Shown here one piece after another: positions 42,710-50,008 of a stretch of DNA of 64,000 nt. The position numbers and the translations under genes are program-made. The stretch comes from Amycolatopsis sp. FBCC-B4732 (GTDB taxonomy: Bacteria; Actinomycetota; Actinomycetes; Mycobacteriales; Pseudonocardiaceae): contig NZ_CP095376.1 of NCBI RefSeq assembly GCF_023008405.1, positions 1,016,001-1,080,000 on the forward strand, in the 5' to 3' direction. Position 1 is the stretch's first letter. Each line of letters begins with the position of its first letter. Below the pieces are notes generated by a model. It ran no database searches. It saw nothing but the letters and a program-made list of their open reading frames with translations, and had not been told where the DNA came from.

Positions 42710-43168
42710 ATGGTGCACGGCCGGTCGCGTCCCCTCCTCCGGGTCGTCACCCCCTCGGACGTCCCGGAGGCGCGGCCGGCCCCCTCCTCCCGCGGCCGCG
42801 ACCGCTACGCCGAGCTCCTCGACCGGCGGCTCGCCGCGATCCTCGCCGCCGAGGACACCGCCGAGGAGCACGGCCTCAACCCGCACATGCGCAGCACCTG
42901 CTACGTCCACCGGTGCTGGACCCACCAGTGCGTCGGCGATCCGCTGCACGTCCTGGTCGCCACCGGGCACCGCTGGTGCCGCCGCTGCGAATGCCCGGTC
43001 GACGTCGCCGTCGACGAGACCCCGCCGGGCGCGGTGCACCTGTTCTGCCCGCGCTGCGGCCAGGCCGGTTCGGCGGCGAACCGCGACGTCCGCCAGGCCT
43101 GCCGGACGAGCCTGGCCGCGATGCACGGCGGGGACGCGCCGACGTTGTACGGGATCCCGGACGCCTGA
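42710..43168 (+). CDS. Hypothetical protein with zinc-ribbon-like cysteines
   Basis: The ATG at 42710 follows GCAGGAGG. The 152-residue protein has a helical N-terminal half (LLDRRLAAILAAEDTAEEHG). Its cysteine-rich middle has CYVHRCWTHQC, then CRRCECP and CPRCG about 25 residues apart. This layout suggests a zinc ribbon. The ending ACRTSLAAMHGGDAPTLYGI is unusual. No family is recognised. It precedes the AfsR-like ATPase by 78 bases and has its own ribosome-binding site. Confidence 0.65.
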   Translation: MVHGRSRPLLRVVTPSDVPEARPAPSSRGRDRYAELLDRRLAAILAAEDTAEEHGLNPHMRSTCYVHRCWTHQCVGDPLHVLVATGHRWCRRCECPVDVAVDETPPGAVHLFCPRCGQAGSAANRDVRQACRTSLAAMHGGDAPTLYGIPDA

Positions 43169-43211
43169 CGCCCGGGCGTTGCAACCTCCGAGGGACGCGC
43201 ACCCCCTCGCA

Positions 43212-43240
43212 TTGACCGGCCCGTGAGGCCCTCCTACGGT
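43212..43240 (+). promoter_or_regulatory. Promoter TTGACC-N17-TACGGT for the AfsR/LuxR-type gene
   Basis: The -35 box TTGACC (43212-43217) and -10 box TACGGT (43235-43240) are spaced by the ideal 17 bases. The GTG start lies six bases after the -10, so the transcript is leaderless. This is the best sigma-70-type promoter in the window. Confidence 0.75.
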
Positions 43241-43246
43241 GCACGG

Positions 43247-45580
43247 GTGGGTACAGGGTGCGAGAGGGGCAACCTCCCCGCGGACACCACGAGTTTCGTG
43301 GGACGCAAGACCGACGTGGCCGAGGTCAAGCACCTGCTGACGCGGGCGCGGCTGGTCACGCTGACCGGCGTGGGCGGGGTCGGGAAGACGCGGCTGGCCG
43401 TGCAGACCGCCGCCGGGCTGTCCCGCGCGTTCCCCGACGGCGTCTGGCTGGTCGAACTCGCCGGGCTGCAGGACCCCGCGCTCGTGGCGCACACGGTGCT
43501 CGAGGCGCTGCGCGTGCACGACGAAACCGGCCGGAGCCCGGCGGCCGTGCTCGCCGAGCACCTGCGGGAGCGCCGGACGCTGGTCGTCCTGGACAACTGC
43601 GAGCACCTCCTCGACGCCTGCGCCGCACTGGCGCACGACCTGCTGCGGGCGGCGCCCGGGCTCCGGCTGCTCGCGACGAGCCGGGAACGGCTCGCGCTGG
43701 CCGGCGAGCACCTGTGGCCGGTCTCGCCGCTGCCGGTGCCGGAACCGGGCCGCCCGCTGGCCGGTGGGGCGTGGCTGCGCTACCCGGCGCTGACGCTGTT
43801 CGCCGAGCGCGCGGCCGCGGTCGACCCGGAGTTCGCCGTCACGGAAGAGAACCAGGAGCGCGTCAGCGCGATCTGCCGCCTGCTGGCCGGGATCCCGCTG
43901 GCCATCGAGCTGGCCGCGGTCCGGCTGCGGGTGCTGACGCTGGCGGAGCTGGAAACCGGGCTGGGCGACTGCTTCCGCCTGCCCGGCACGGTGAAGCGCG
44001 GCGGCGAGCCGCGGCACCAGACGTTGCGGGCCGCCGTCGAATGGAGCTTCGCGTTGTGCCGCCCGGCCGAACGGCACCTGTGGGCGCGCGCGTCGGTGTT
44101 CGTGGGCGGCTTCGACCTGGCGGCGGCCGAGCGCGTCTGCGCCGGCGACGGCCTGCCCGCCGGGGAGCTGCGGAACCGGCTCGCCGGCCTGGTGGAGAAG
44201 TCGGTGCTGATCCGCGAGGCCGACGGCGACCGGCAGCGGTTCCGGCTGCTGGAACCGCTGCGGCAGTTCGGCCGCGACAAGCTGACCGAGTCGGGCGAGA
44301 CGGCGGTGGTGCTGCGGCGGATGCGCGACCACTACCTCGACGTCGCCGAGCGGAGCGAACGGGCGTGGTTCGGGCCGGAGCAGGCGGACATCTTCCGGCG
44401 GACCCGCGTGGAGCACGCGAACCTGCGGGCCGCGCTCGACTACAGCCTGACCGAACCCGGCGAGCTCGGCACCGGCCTCCGGCTGGCCTCGACGCTCTGG
44501 TTCTACTGGGCCGGCTGCGGGGTGTTCGGCGAAGGCCGCCACTGGCTGGACCGCGCGCTCGCCCTCGCCGCCGAACCGGACGCGGAACGGGCGAAAGCGT
44601 TGTGCGTCAACGGGTACGTCGCGACGCTGCAGGGCGACAACGCCGCGGCGATCGCGATGCTGGAGGAGTGCCGCGCCTACGCGAAGCGGACCGGCGACGA
44701 GGTCGCGCTGGCGTACGCGACGCACCGGCTCGGCTGCAACCTGCTGGTGGGGGACGACGTCGGCGACGCGAAGACGCTGTTCGAGGAGGCGCAGGCCCGC
44801 TACCGGCAGCTCGGCGAGCTCAACAGCAACGTGATGCTGGCGGGCATCGAACTGGCCATCGCGTCCATCTTCCTCGGCGACCTCGACCGCGCGGGCCGCC
44901 TGTGCGAGGAGGCGTGCGCGACCGGCGTCGCCCACGGCGAGCAGTGGGCGCACGCGTACGCGATCTACGCCCAGGCCTTGGTCGCGCTGGGCCGCGGTGA
45001 GCTGGACCGGGCGGCCGAACGCGGGCGGGACTGCCTGCGCGTGAAGAGCACGTTCCACGACCTGCTCGGGATCGTCCTGGCGATCGAGGCGCTGGCGTGG
45101 ACCGAAGCCGCGCGGGAACGCTGGGAGCCGGCGGCGGTCATGCTGGGATCGGCGCAGCCGATCTGGCAGGCGGTCGGGTTCCCGATGTTCGGTTCCCGGT
45201 ATTTCGGCGCCCCGCACGGAGAGTGTGAGAAGCGGACCCGACGCGCGCTGGGCGACGGCTCGTTCGAGGCGGCGTTCCGGCGGGGGCGTGAGTTCGGCTT
45301 GCCGGAAGCGATCGCTTACGCGCTGGGGGACCTGGGCCCGGCCCGGCCGGAGGTGGTGGCGGCTTCGCAGCCGACGCCGTTGACCGACCGGGAAGGGGAA
45401 GTGGCGACCCTGATCGCGGACGGCCGCTCCAACCAGGAGATCGCGGACCGGCTGGTGATTTCCCGCCGGACGGCGGAAGGCCACGTGAACCGGATCCTGC
45501 GGAAATTGGGCTTCGACTCGCGTTCGCAGGTGGCCGCCTGGGCGGCGCGGAATCCGCAGGTGCCTACGCCACAGGCGTGA
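43247..45580 (+). CDS. AfsR/LuxR-type ATPase regulator
   Basis: The GTG at 43247 is fixed by the promoter described at 43212-43240. The in-frame GTG at 43223 lies between the -35 and -10 boxes. The 777-residue protein has a P-loop NB-ARC-type domain with Walker A GVGGVGKTRL (41-50) and LVVLDNCEHLLDA. A helical/TPR region follows, then a C-terminal LuxR helix-turn-helix (about 711-770, LTDREGEVATLIADG, EIADRLVISRRTAEGHV). Such large regulators act as signal-responsive ATPases on specialised-metabolism or stress genes. The prenyltransferase operon lies opposite on the minus strand, so control of it is possible but unproven. Confidence 0.9.
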   Translation: MGTGCERGNLPADTTSFVGRKTDVAEVKHLLTRARLVTLTGVGGVGKTRLAVQTAAGLSRAFPDGVWLVELAGLQDPALVAHTVLEALRVHDETGRSPAAVLAEHLRERRTLVVLDNCEHLLDACAALAHDLLRAAPGLRLLATSRERLALAGEHLWPVSPLPVPEPGRPLAGGAWLRYPALTLFAERAAAVDPEFAVTEENQERVSAICRLLAGIPLAIELAAVRLRVLTLAELETGLGDCFRLPGTVKRGGEPRHQTLRAAVEWSFALCRPAERHLWARASVFVGGFDLAAAERVCAGDGLPAGELRNRLAGLVEKSVLIREADGDRQRFRLLEPLRQFGRDKLTESGETAVVLRRMRDHYLDVAERSERAWFGPEQADIFRRTRVEHANLRAALDYSLTEPGELGTGLRLASTLWFYWAGCGVFGEGRHWLDRALALAAEPDAERAKALCVNGYVATLQGDNAAAIAMLEECRAYAKRTGDEVALAYATHRLGCNLLVGDDVGDAKTLFEEAQARYRQLGELNSNVMLAGIELAIASIFLGDLDRAGRLCEEACATGVAHGEQWAHAYAIYAQALVALGRGELDRAAERGRDCLRVKSTFHDLLGIVLAIEALAWTEAARERWEPAAVMLGSAQPIWQAVGFPMFGSRYFGAPHGECEKRTRRALGDGSFEAAFRRGREFGLPEAIAYALGDLGPARPEVVAASQPTPLTDREGEVATLIADGRSNQEIADRLVISRRTAEGHVNRILRKLGFDSRSQVAAWAARNPQVPTPQA

Positions 45581-45807
45581 GGGGGAAGAATCCCGGTTCC
45601 CGTAACGGAGTTCCGGGTGTCTCGTGAACGATCCTCCGGTGCCGCGGACCGCGTCGGGAACTGCGACCCTGCCCTACGCGGTTCTCGACTCCGCGTTCGA
45701 GTTTCATGCAGCGCGAGGACTGGCCGCGCGGAACGCGGCAGTTCATCGAACACGGCCGCGGGGTCGACGTCGACACCTCGGTCACACCGCCGTGGCCATT
45801 GAGTGGA

Positions 45808-45846
45808 CCGGTGCCGTGCCGTCCGATGTGGACGGTACGGCACCGG
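45808..45846. terminator. Bidirectional hairpin terminator
   Basis: Arms CCGGTGCCGTGCCGTCC and GGACGGTACGGCACCGG pair over 17 bases with one G-T pair and a five-base loop. It lies between convergent genes (AfsR-like and nucleotidyltransferase). There is no T-run, so it would work as a strong hairpin for both strands. Confidence 0.6.
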
Positions 45847-45851
45847 CGTCG

Positions 45852-46667
45852 TCAGCCCAGGCGTTCGCCCCAGTTCTCGAACGCCGTCACGACCTCGGCC
45901 GGAGCGTCGGTCTCGCGCAGGCGCTTCGCCTCCGCCTCGATGTAGTGGCGGTACAACGGAACCAGTCCCGCGAGCAACTCGGGCCGCGCCTCCGCCGCCT
46001 CGAGCGGGTGCCCGGCCCGCACCCGCTCCGCCAGCTTCACCAGCGACGCCGCCGGGGTGTCCGGTTGGGACAGGAACCACTCGATGGCCTCGTCGTTGTT
46101 CGCCGCGCGGCCTGTCGGGAGTGTTGCCGAATACAGGAAGCGGACCGGGAACAGCACCGCCTTCGTGAACCACACCTTGTCGGCCAGCAGGCGGCGGGGC
46201 TCGCGGAACTCGGCCGCCACCTCGTCGGTCGCCAGGACCGCGATCGCGAAGCGGGCGCTCTCCAGCAACATCTCCGAAGCCGCCGGCCGGGCGACCTCGG
46301 CGAGGACGTCCTCACCGGCCAGCAGGACGCCGTGGTCGGCCAGCTGCAAGCGGTCCTGGGCGGGGAAGCGGCCGTCGTCGCGGCCTTCGCGCAGGGCCGG
46401 GAGGGAGGCCCAGAACACCGACAGCTTGCGGTGCAGCGGACTCCGCTCCTGCAGCGCCGCCGTCACCGGGGCCACCTGGTCGTCCTCGGGGACGTCGGTG
46501 AGGACGAGGGCCAGGTCGATGTCGCTGGCCGCCGCGGAATAGCCGCCGTAGGAAAGGCTTCCCAGGAGGTACGCGCCGATCAGGCGCTCTCCCAACGCTT
46601 CCCGGTAGGCGTCGGCGGCTTCGGCGGCGATCGCGCGGGCCGCGTCGGCGGGTTCAGGTGTGGTCAT
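45852..46667 (-). CDS. Nucleotidyltransferase (aminoglycoside-adenylyltransferase-like)
   Basis: The 271-residue protein has the nucleotidyltransferase signature GSLSYGG with SDIDLALVL (Gly36-Ser37, Asp49, Asp51). A helical C-terminal half with RLLADKVWFTKAVLFPVRFL and LYRHYIEAEAKRL follows. This is the layout of ANT-type enzymes that add AMP to small hydroxylated molecules. Its ATG overlaps the stop of the diiron-enzyme gene (ATGA), and that gene is 49 bases after the prenyltransferase. The operon implies a tailoring or self-protection role for the product of the two upstream enzymes. A resistance enzyme unrelated to them is the alternative. Confidence 0.82.
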   Translation of the reverse strand: MTTPEPADAARAIAAEAADAYREALGERLIGAYLLGSLSYGGYSAAASDIDLALVLTDVPEDDQVAPVTAALQERSPLHRKLSVFWASLPALREGRDDGRFPAQDRLQLADHGVLLAGEDVLAEVARPAASEMLLESARFAIAVLATDEVAAEFREPRRLLADKVWFTKAVLFPVRFLYSATLPTGRAANNDEAIEWFLSQPDTPAASLVKLAERVRAGHPLEAAEARPELLAGLVPLYRHYIEAEAKRLRETDAPAEVVTAFENWGERLG

Positions 46668-47293
46668 GCCGCCACCGTATCGCGGCGGGCGCACTCGGCG
46701 ATGCGGTCGGAAACCACGCCGATGACCTGCCACGCCCGGTCGAGGACCGCGAGCACCGACTCCTCCGTCCAGTCCCCGCGCTGCCGCAGGAGTTCGTAGC
46801 CCATCTCGAGGTGCTCGACGTCGGCTTCGTCGTGCAGCTCGAAGTATTCGTCCTCGGGGAACGCGCGGATGCCCGCCTGGCTGAACACGAGGCTGCCGGC
46901 TTCGAGGGCCAGGTGCGCCAGCACCGCGCGCTGCACGCCGGGCAGGATCGCGAACTGGTCGACGAACCAGGAAGCGCCCATCTCGATGACCGGGTCCCAG
47001 ACCAGCTGCCGGTCCTCCGCGCGGCTGCGGGCCAGGATCTTGTCGTGGCCGACCTCTTCCTGCTGGTGCTCCAGCGCGAGCGCCCGCAGCTCCGGGTCGC
47101 TCTCGAAGCTGACCCGCGCGCTGATCATCCGCTGGAAGGCGTTCGACCACGGCTGCAGGTACGTGAGCACCGCTTTCCTGGTCTCCGGCGACGTGGTCTC
47201 GTCGCTCAGCAGGCGGATCAGTTCCGAGGACTCGTATTCCCGTTGCCGCTGCTCGTTGTGGCGGGCGATGCGCTCGACGTCCTGCTGGGTCAC
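46664..47293 (-). CDS. Haem-oxygenase-like diiron oxidase/oxygenase (HDO-type)
   Basis: The 209-residue all-helical protein matches the HDO/CADD superfamily. Candidate iron ligands are Glu80 and His83 in EEVGHDKIL, Glu131 in LALEAGS, and His154-x3-Asp158-x2-His161 in FELHDEADVEHLEMG. Characterised members (for example UndA, BesC and SznF) use a diiron site for C-C cleavage, N-oxygenation or decarboxylation. The ATG at 47293 lies 49 bases after the prenyltransferase stop. No additional domain is present. The substrate is likely the prenylated product or its precursor, which is inference from operon order. Confidence 0.8.
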   Translation of the reverse strand: MTQQDVERIARHNEQRQREYESSELIRLLSDETTSPETRKAVLTYLQPWSNAFQRMISARVSFESDPELRALALEHQQEEVGHDKILARSRAEDRQLVWDPVIEMGASWFVDQFAILPGVQRAVLAHLALEAGSLVFSQAGIRAFPEDEYFELHDEADVEHLEMGYELLRQRGDWTEESVLAVLDRAWQVIGVVSDRIAECARRDTVAA

Positions 47294-47342
47294 GATCGGC
47301 TCCTTACCGTGGTGCTGCGGGAGATCATCCTTCCGGGGACCG

Positions 47343-48428
47343 CTATCCGAGGTCGACGGGCGCGAGCGCCCGGTCGTAGACGGGGAACCGGAAGTACGTG
47401 GTCACGTCGCCGCGGCGACCGGCGGTGCGGTAGCTCACCAGCTCCAGCACGCGCGTCTCGGAGAGCGGGCCCGGCGCCAGCGCGGCGGTGAGGAGGCGGA
47501 ACCGGCCGGGGTCGACGCCTTCGCGGTGCAGCAGTTCCGCCGTGCGCTCGACGGCTTCTTCGTCACCGGACGTGAGATCGGGCAGCCGCAGGTACGTCGT
47601 GGCCTCCGCGGCCCGGTCCACCCCGGACCGGAAAGCCAAGCAGCTCAGCGCGGCTTCACCCGCGTCGAGCCGGTCGCCCGCGAGGGTGCGGTACGCGGCC
47701 GCCGCGGTTTCGGCGTCGTGGCTCAGCGCCACCGAAGCGACGTCGTTGACCTCGGCGAGGCCGGCCCCGTGGTTGCGGTAGTAGATCTTGACCCGGGCTT
47801 CGGCCTCGTCGCCCAGGTCCACCGCGAAGAACTCGATTTCCCGCACCCCATCGACGGTTTCGACCCGGCGGCGGGCGTCGTCCCAGGCCGCGCCCATGCC
47901 GAGCCGCTCCATGGCCTCGGTGACGGCGCCCTCGCGGTGGGCGGGCGGCCAGGCGTAAAGGCCGAAGTACGTCTTGTGGACGACCCGCGACGGCGGGCGC
48001 CAGGCGATCGAGTGCCACACCGGCGCGGGGGACGGGCGGCCCGCCCGCGGGGTGAACGTCTCGTGGACGCGGTCCAGCCTGCCGGTGACGGGATCGCCGT
48101 CCCCGGGCCAGACGACGTCGTGGCCGAGGCTGTCGAACAGCACGCGCAGTTCGGGGTGGCCGCCGGACCAGTTCACCGACATCTCGGCCGGGAAACCGTC
48201 GGCCGCCACATAGGACGGGTGGACGGGCGCCGGCCCGATCCGCTCGTGCGCCCAGCGGGGCAGCGCGGCGCGCAGCATCCGCGTGGTCCGCACGGACTGT
48301 TCCAGCGGAACCCCGAGCGCTTCACAGGCCGTAGCCCAAAGCCCGCACAGAAAGTCACCGGACAGCCGACCCGATGCGGGGTAGTTTTCCCTTATATATT
48401 CAGGAAAGTCCGGCATTCGATCGGTCAC
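47343..48428 (-). CDS. DMATS-type aromatic prenyltransferase
   Basis: The 361-residue protein has the ABBA/DMATS pattern. Glu93 (PELRVLFDSLG) is the likely indole-binding acid. The diphosphate-shielding residues occur in VHKTYFGLYA (Lys152), RVKIYYRNH (Lys214, Tyr216), TTYLRLP (Tyr279, Arg281) and TTYFRFPVYD (Tyr345, Arg347). Bacterial relatives transfer dimethylallyl groups to tryptophan or other aromatic compounds. The GTG at 48428 is supported by a TAGCAT hexamer six bases upstream; ATG 48416 is the alternative. It is the first gene of an operon with a diiron enzyme and a nucleotidyltransferase. The aromatic acceptor cannot be read from sequence. Confidence 0.85.
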   Translation of the reverse strand: MTDRMPDFPEYIRENYPASGRLSGDFLCGLWATACEALGVPLEQSVRTTRMLRAALPRWAHERIGPAPVHPSYVAADGFPAEMSVNWSGGHPELRVLFDSLGHDVVWPGDGDPVTGRLDRVHETFTPRAGRPSPAPVWHSIAWRPPSRVVHKTYFGLYAWPPAHREGAVTEAMERLGMGAAWDDARRRVETVDGVREIEFFAVDLGDEAEARVKIYYRNHGAGLAEVNDVASVALSHDAETAAAAYRTLAGDRLDAGEAALSCLAFRSGVDRAAEATTYLRLPDLTSGDEEAVERTAELLHREGVDPGRFRLLTAALAPGPLSETRVLELVSYRTAGRRGDVTTYFRFPVYDRALAPVDLG

Positions 48429-48434
48429 GAGCGG

Positions 48435-48440
48435 ATGCTA
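48435..48440 (-). promoter_or_regulatory. -10 element TAGCAT for the prenyltransferase operon
   Basis: TAGCAT lies six bases before the GTG on the minus strand. No ribosome-binding site is present. The surrounding 48370-48480 is unusually AT-rich for this genome, as expected for a regulated promoter. Confidence 0.4.
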
Positions 48441-48512
48441 TCAGTTGGATGCTTGCTCAACTAAAAAGCTGCACCCGGGTGGTGCAACCAATTGGGCCAT
48501 GTGGGTACGCCG

Positions 48513-48580
48513 GTGTCCGGGGTGGACACGGAGGGACACATCGGACACCGGCGAGTCCTGACCGGACACGAAGCGGACAA
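48513..48580. repeat. Iterated GGACAC motifs upstream of prenyltransferase operon
   Basis: GGACAC occurs at 48524, 48534, 48543 and 48564, with GGACAA at 48575 and the reverse GTGTCC at 48513. The steps of 10, 9 and 21 bases put the copies on one face of the helix. Two more GGACAC copies lie upstream of the conservon at 52474 and 52487. They may bind a common regulator. Confidence 0.4.
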
Positions 48581-48590
48581 CGCGCAGGTC

Positions 48591-49181
48591 TCAGACCCGC
48601 GCGGGCACCACCGTCATCGCGTGCTTCACCAACCGGATCAGCGCGAGCTTGCTGGAATCCCTGTCACGCGCATCACACATGACGATCGGCACTCGATCCG
48701 GGACCACGAGGGCCTCGCGGATCTCGTCGGCGGTGTAGCGCGGCGCGTTGTCGAAGCAGTTCACCGCGACGACGAACGGGATCTTGCGGCGCTCGAAGAA
48801 GTCGATCGCGGCGAAGCTGGTCTCCAGCCGCCGGGTGTCGACCAGCACGACCGTCCCGATCGCCCCGCGCGCGAGGTCGTCCCACATGAACCAGAAGCGC
48901 GCCTGCCCGGGCGTCCCGAACAGGTACAGCACGTGCCGCGGCGAGATGGTGATCCGGCCGAAGTCGAGCGCGACCGTCGTGGTCGTCTTCCGCTCCACGC
49001 CGGACAGGTCGTCGATGCCGGCGCTCGCCTCGGTGAGCACCTCTTCGGTCGTCAGCGGCGGGATCTCGCTGACCGAACCGACCATCGTGGTCTTCCCGGC
49101 GCCGAACCCGCCGGCGACGATGATCTTGACCGGCGTGGGGACCAGGTCGGCCCCGGTCCCGTCAGTACTTGATGAGGCCAT
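48591..49181 (-). CDS. cvnD: Conservon small GTPase-like protein (CvnD)
   Basis: The 196-residue protein has Walker A AGGFGAGKTT (23-32), a switch region RKTTTTVALDFGRI, and a DTRR segment typical of the Ras-like MglA/CvnD family. CvnD proteins couple to the membrane sensor complex of conservons. It overlaps the DUF742 gene by 20 bases. As last gene of the four-gene set it completes the cvnABCD order. Confidence 0.92.
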   Translation of the reverse strand: MASSSTDGTGADLVPTPVKIIVAGGFGAGKTTMVGSVSEIPPLTTEEVLTEASAGIDDLSGVERKTTTTVALDFGRITISPRHVLYLFGTPGQARFWFMWDDLARGAIGTVVLVDTRRLETSFAAIDFFERRKIPFVVAVNCFDNAPRYTADEIREALVVPDRVPIVMCDARDRDSSKLALIRLVKHAMTVVPARV

Positions 49182-49533
49182 CGAGAACCGCCTGGAGAGT
49201 TTCGAGGTCCGGCGACTGCGCCGGGTGGTGGGTGGGGGAGCGCGTGATCACGAGGCCGCGTTCGATCAGGTCGCCGACGAGCACGCGCACGACCCCGAGC
49301 GGGATCTTCACGTAGACGGCGATCTCGGCGATCGAAACCGGGTGGCGGCACAGCTGCACGATCGCCACGTGCTCCGGGCCCAGCCCGACCGGCTCCTGCT
49401 CCGAGCGCAGCGTCATCACCTGCGTGGACAGGTCCAGCCGCGCGGTGTCGGCCGGCGTCCGGCCGCTCGTGATCGTGTATGGCCGGACCAGTGGTCCGGC
49501 GGCCTCGTCGTACCAGCCGTCTTCCGCGCTCAC
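49162..49533 (-). CDS. cvnC: DUF742 protein (CvnC)
   Basis: The 123-residue protein has the DUF742 pattern YTITSGRTPADTARLDLSTQ, RHPVSIAEIAVYVKIPLGVV and LIERGLVI, a winged-helix-like fold. CvnC is a recognised conservon component linking sensor to GTPase. It overlaps CvnB by four bases and CvnD by 20. No DNA-binding role has been established for the family. Confidence 0.92.
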   Translation of the reverse strand: MSAEDGWYDEAAGPLVRPYTITSGRTPADTARLDLSTQVMTLRSEQEPVGLGPEHVAIVQLCRHPVSIAEIAVYVKIPLGVVRVLVGDLIERGLVITRSPTHHPAQSPDLETLQAVLDGLIKY

Positions 49534-49955
49534 GTGGCCTCCCGCAGGACGTGCGCCGCTTCACGCGGCGCGGACGCCATGTAGTCGCCGACGCGCTTCA
49601 CCAGCCGGCTCATCTCGTAGGCGATCATCTCGACGTCGACGCTGTCCGCGGCCAGCACGGCGAGGCAGGCACCCTGGCCCGCCGCCGAGACGAACAGATA
49701 ACCGCGTTCCATCTCGATCATGTTCTGCAGCACCGGGCCGCGGTTGAACTGCTTGCTCACCCCCTTGGCGAGGCTCTGCAAGCTGGAGGCGATGGCCGAC
49801 AGCTGGTCCGAGTCGTCCTTGCTCATGCCTGCCGACTTGCCGATGAGCAGCCCGTCGGCGGACAGCACGATGGCGTTCTGCGCGCCGACCACGCGGCTCA
49901 CCACGTCGTCGAGCAGCCAGTTGAGATCGGGTTTGGGGTTCCCGTACTCGTTCAT
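49530..49955 (-). CDS. cvnB: Roadblock/LC7 domain protein (CvnB)
   Basis: The 141-residue protein has the roadblock fold signature LNWLLDDVVSRVVGAQNAIV and LSADGLLIGKSAGM. Roadblock proteins act as GTPase-regulating dimers. The ATG at 49955 lies 53 bases after the CvnA stop. The gene order and overlaps show it is part of the conservon transcript. Confidence 0.92.
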   Translation of the reverse strand: MNEYGNPKPDLNWLLDDVVSRVVGAQNAIVLSADGLLIGKSAGMSKDDSDQLSAIASSLQSLAKGVSKQFNRGPVLQNMIEMERGYLFVSAAGQGACLAVLAADSVDVEMIAYEMSRLVKRVGDYMASAPREAAHVLREAT

Positions 49956-50008
49956 TCGACGTCAGACCCTGACTTTCCTGTGTGGACTTTCCGGTGTGTG
50001 GTCGGGAA

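Noticed and set aside
42446..45484. A 1012-residue minus-strand frame antisense to the AfsR-like gene
   Set aside because: It is a GC-rich shadow frame; the plus-strand gene has Walker and LuxR motifs and a clear promoter.
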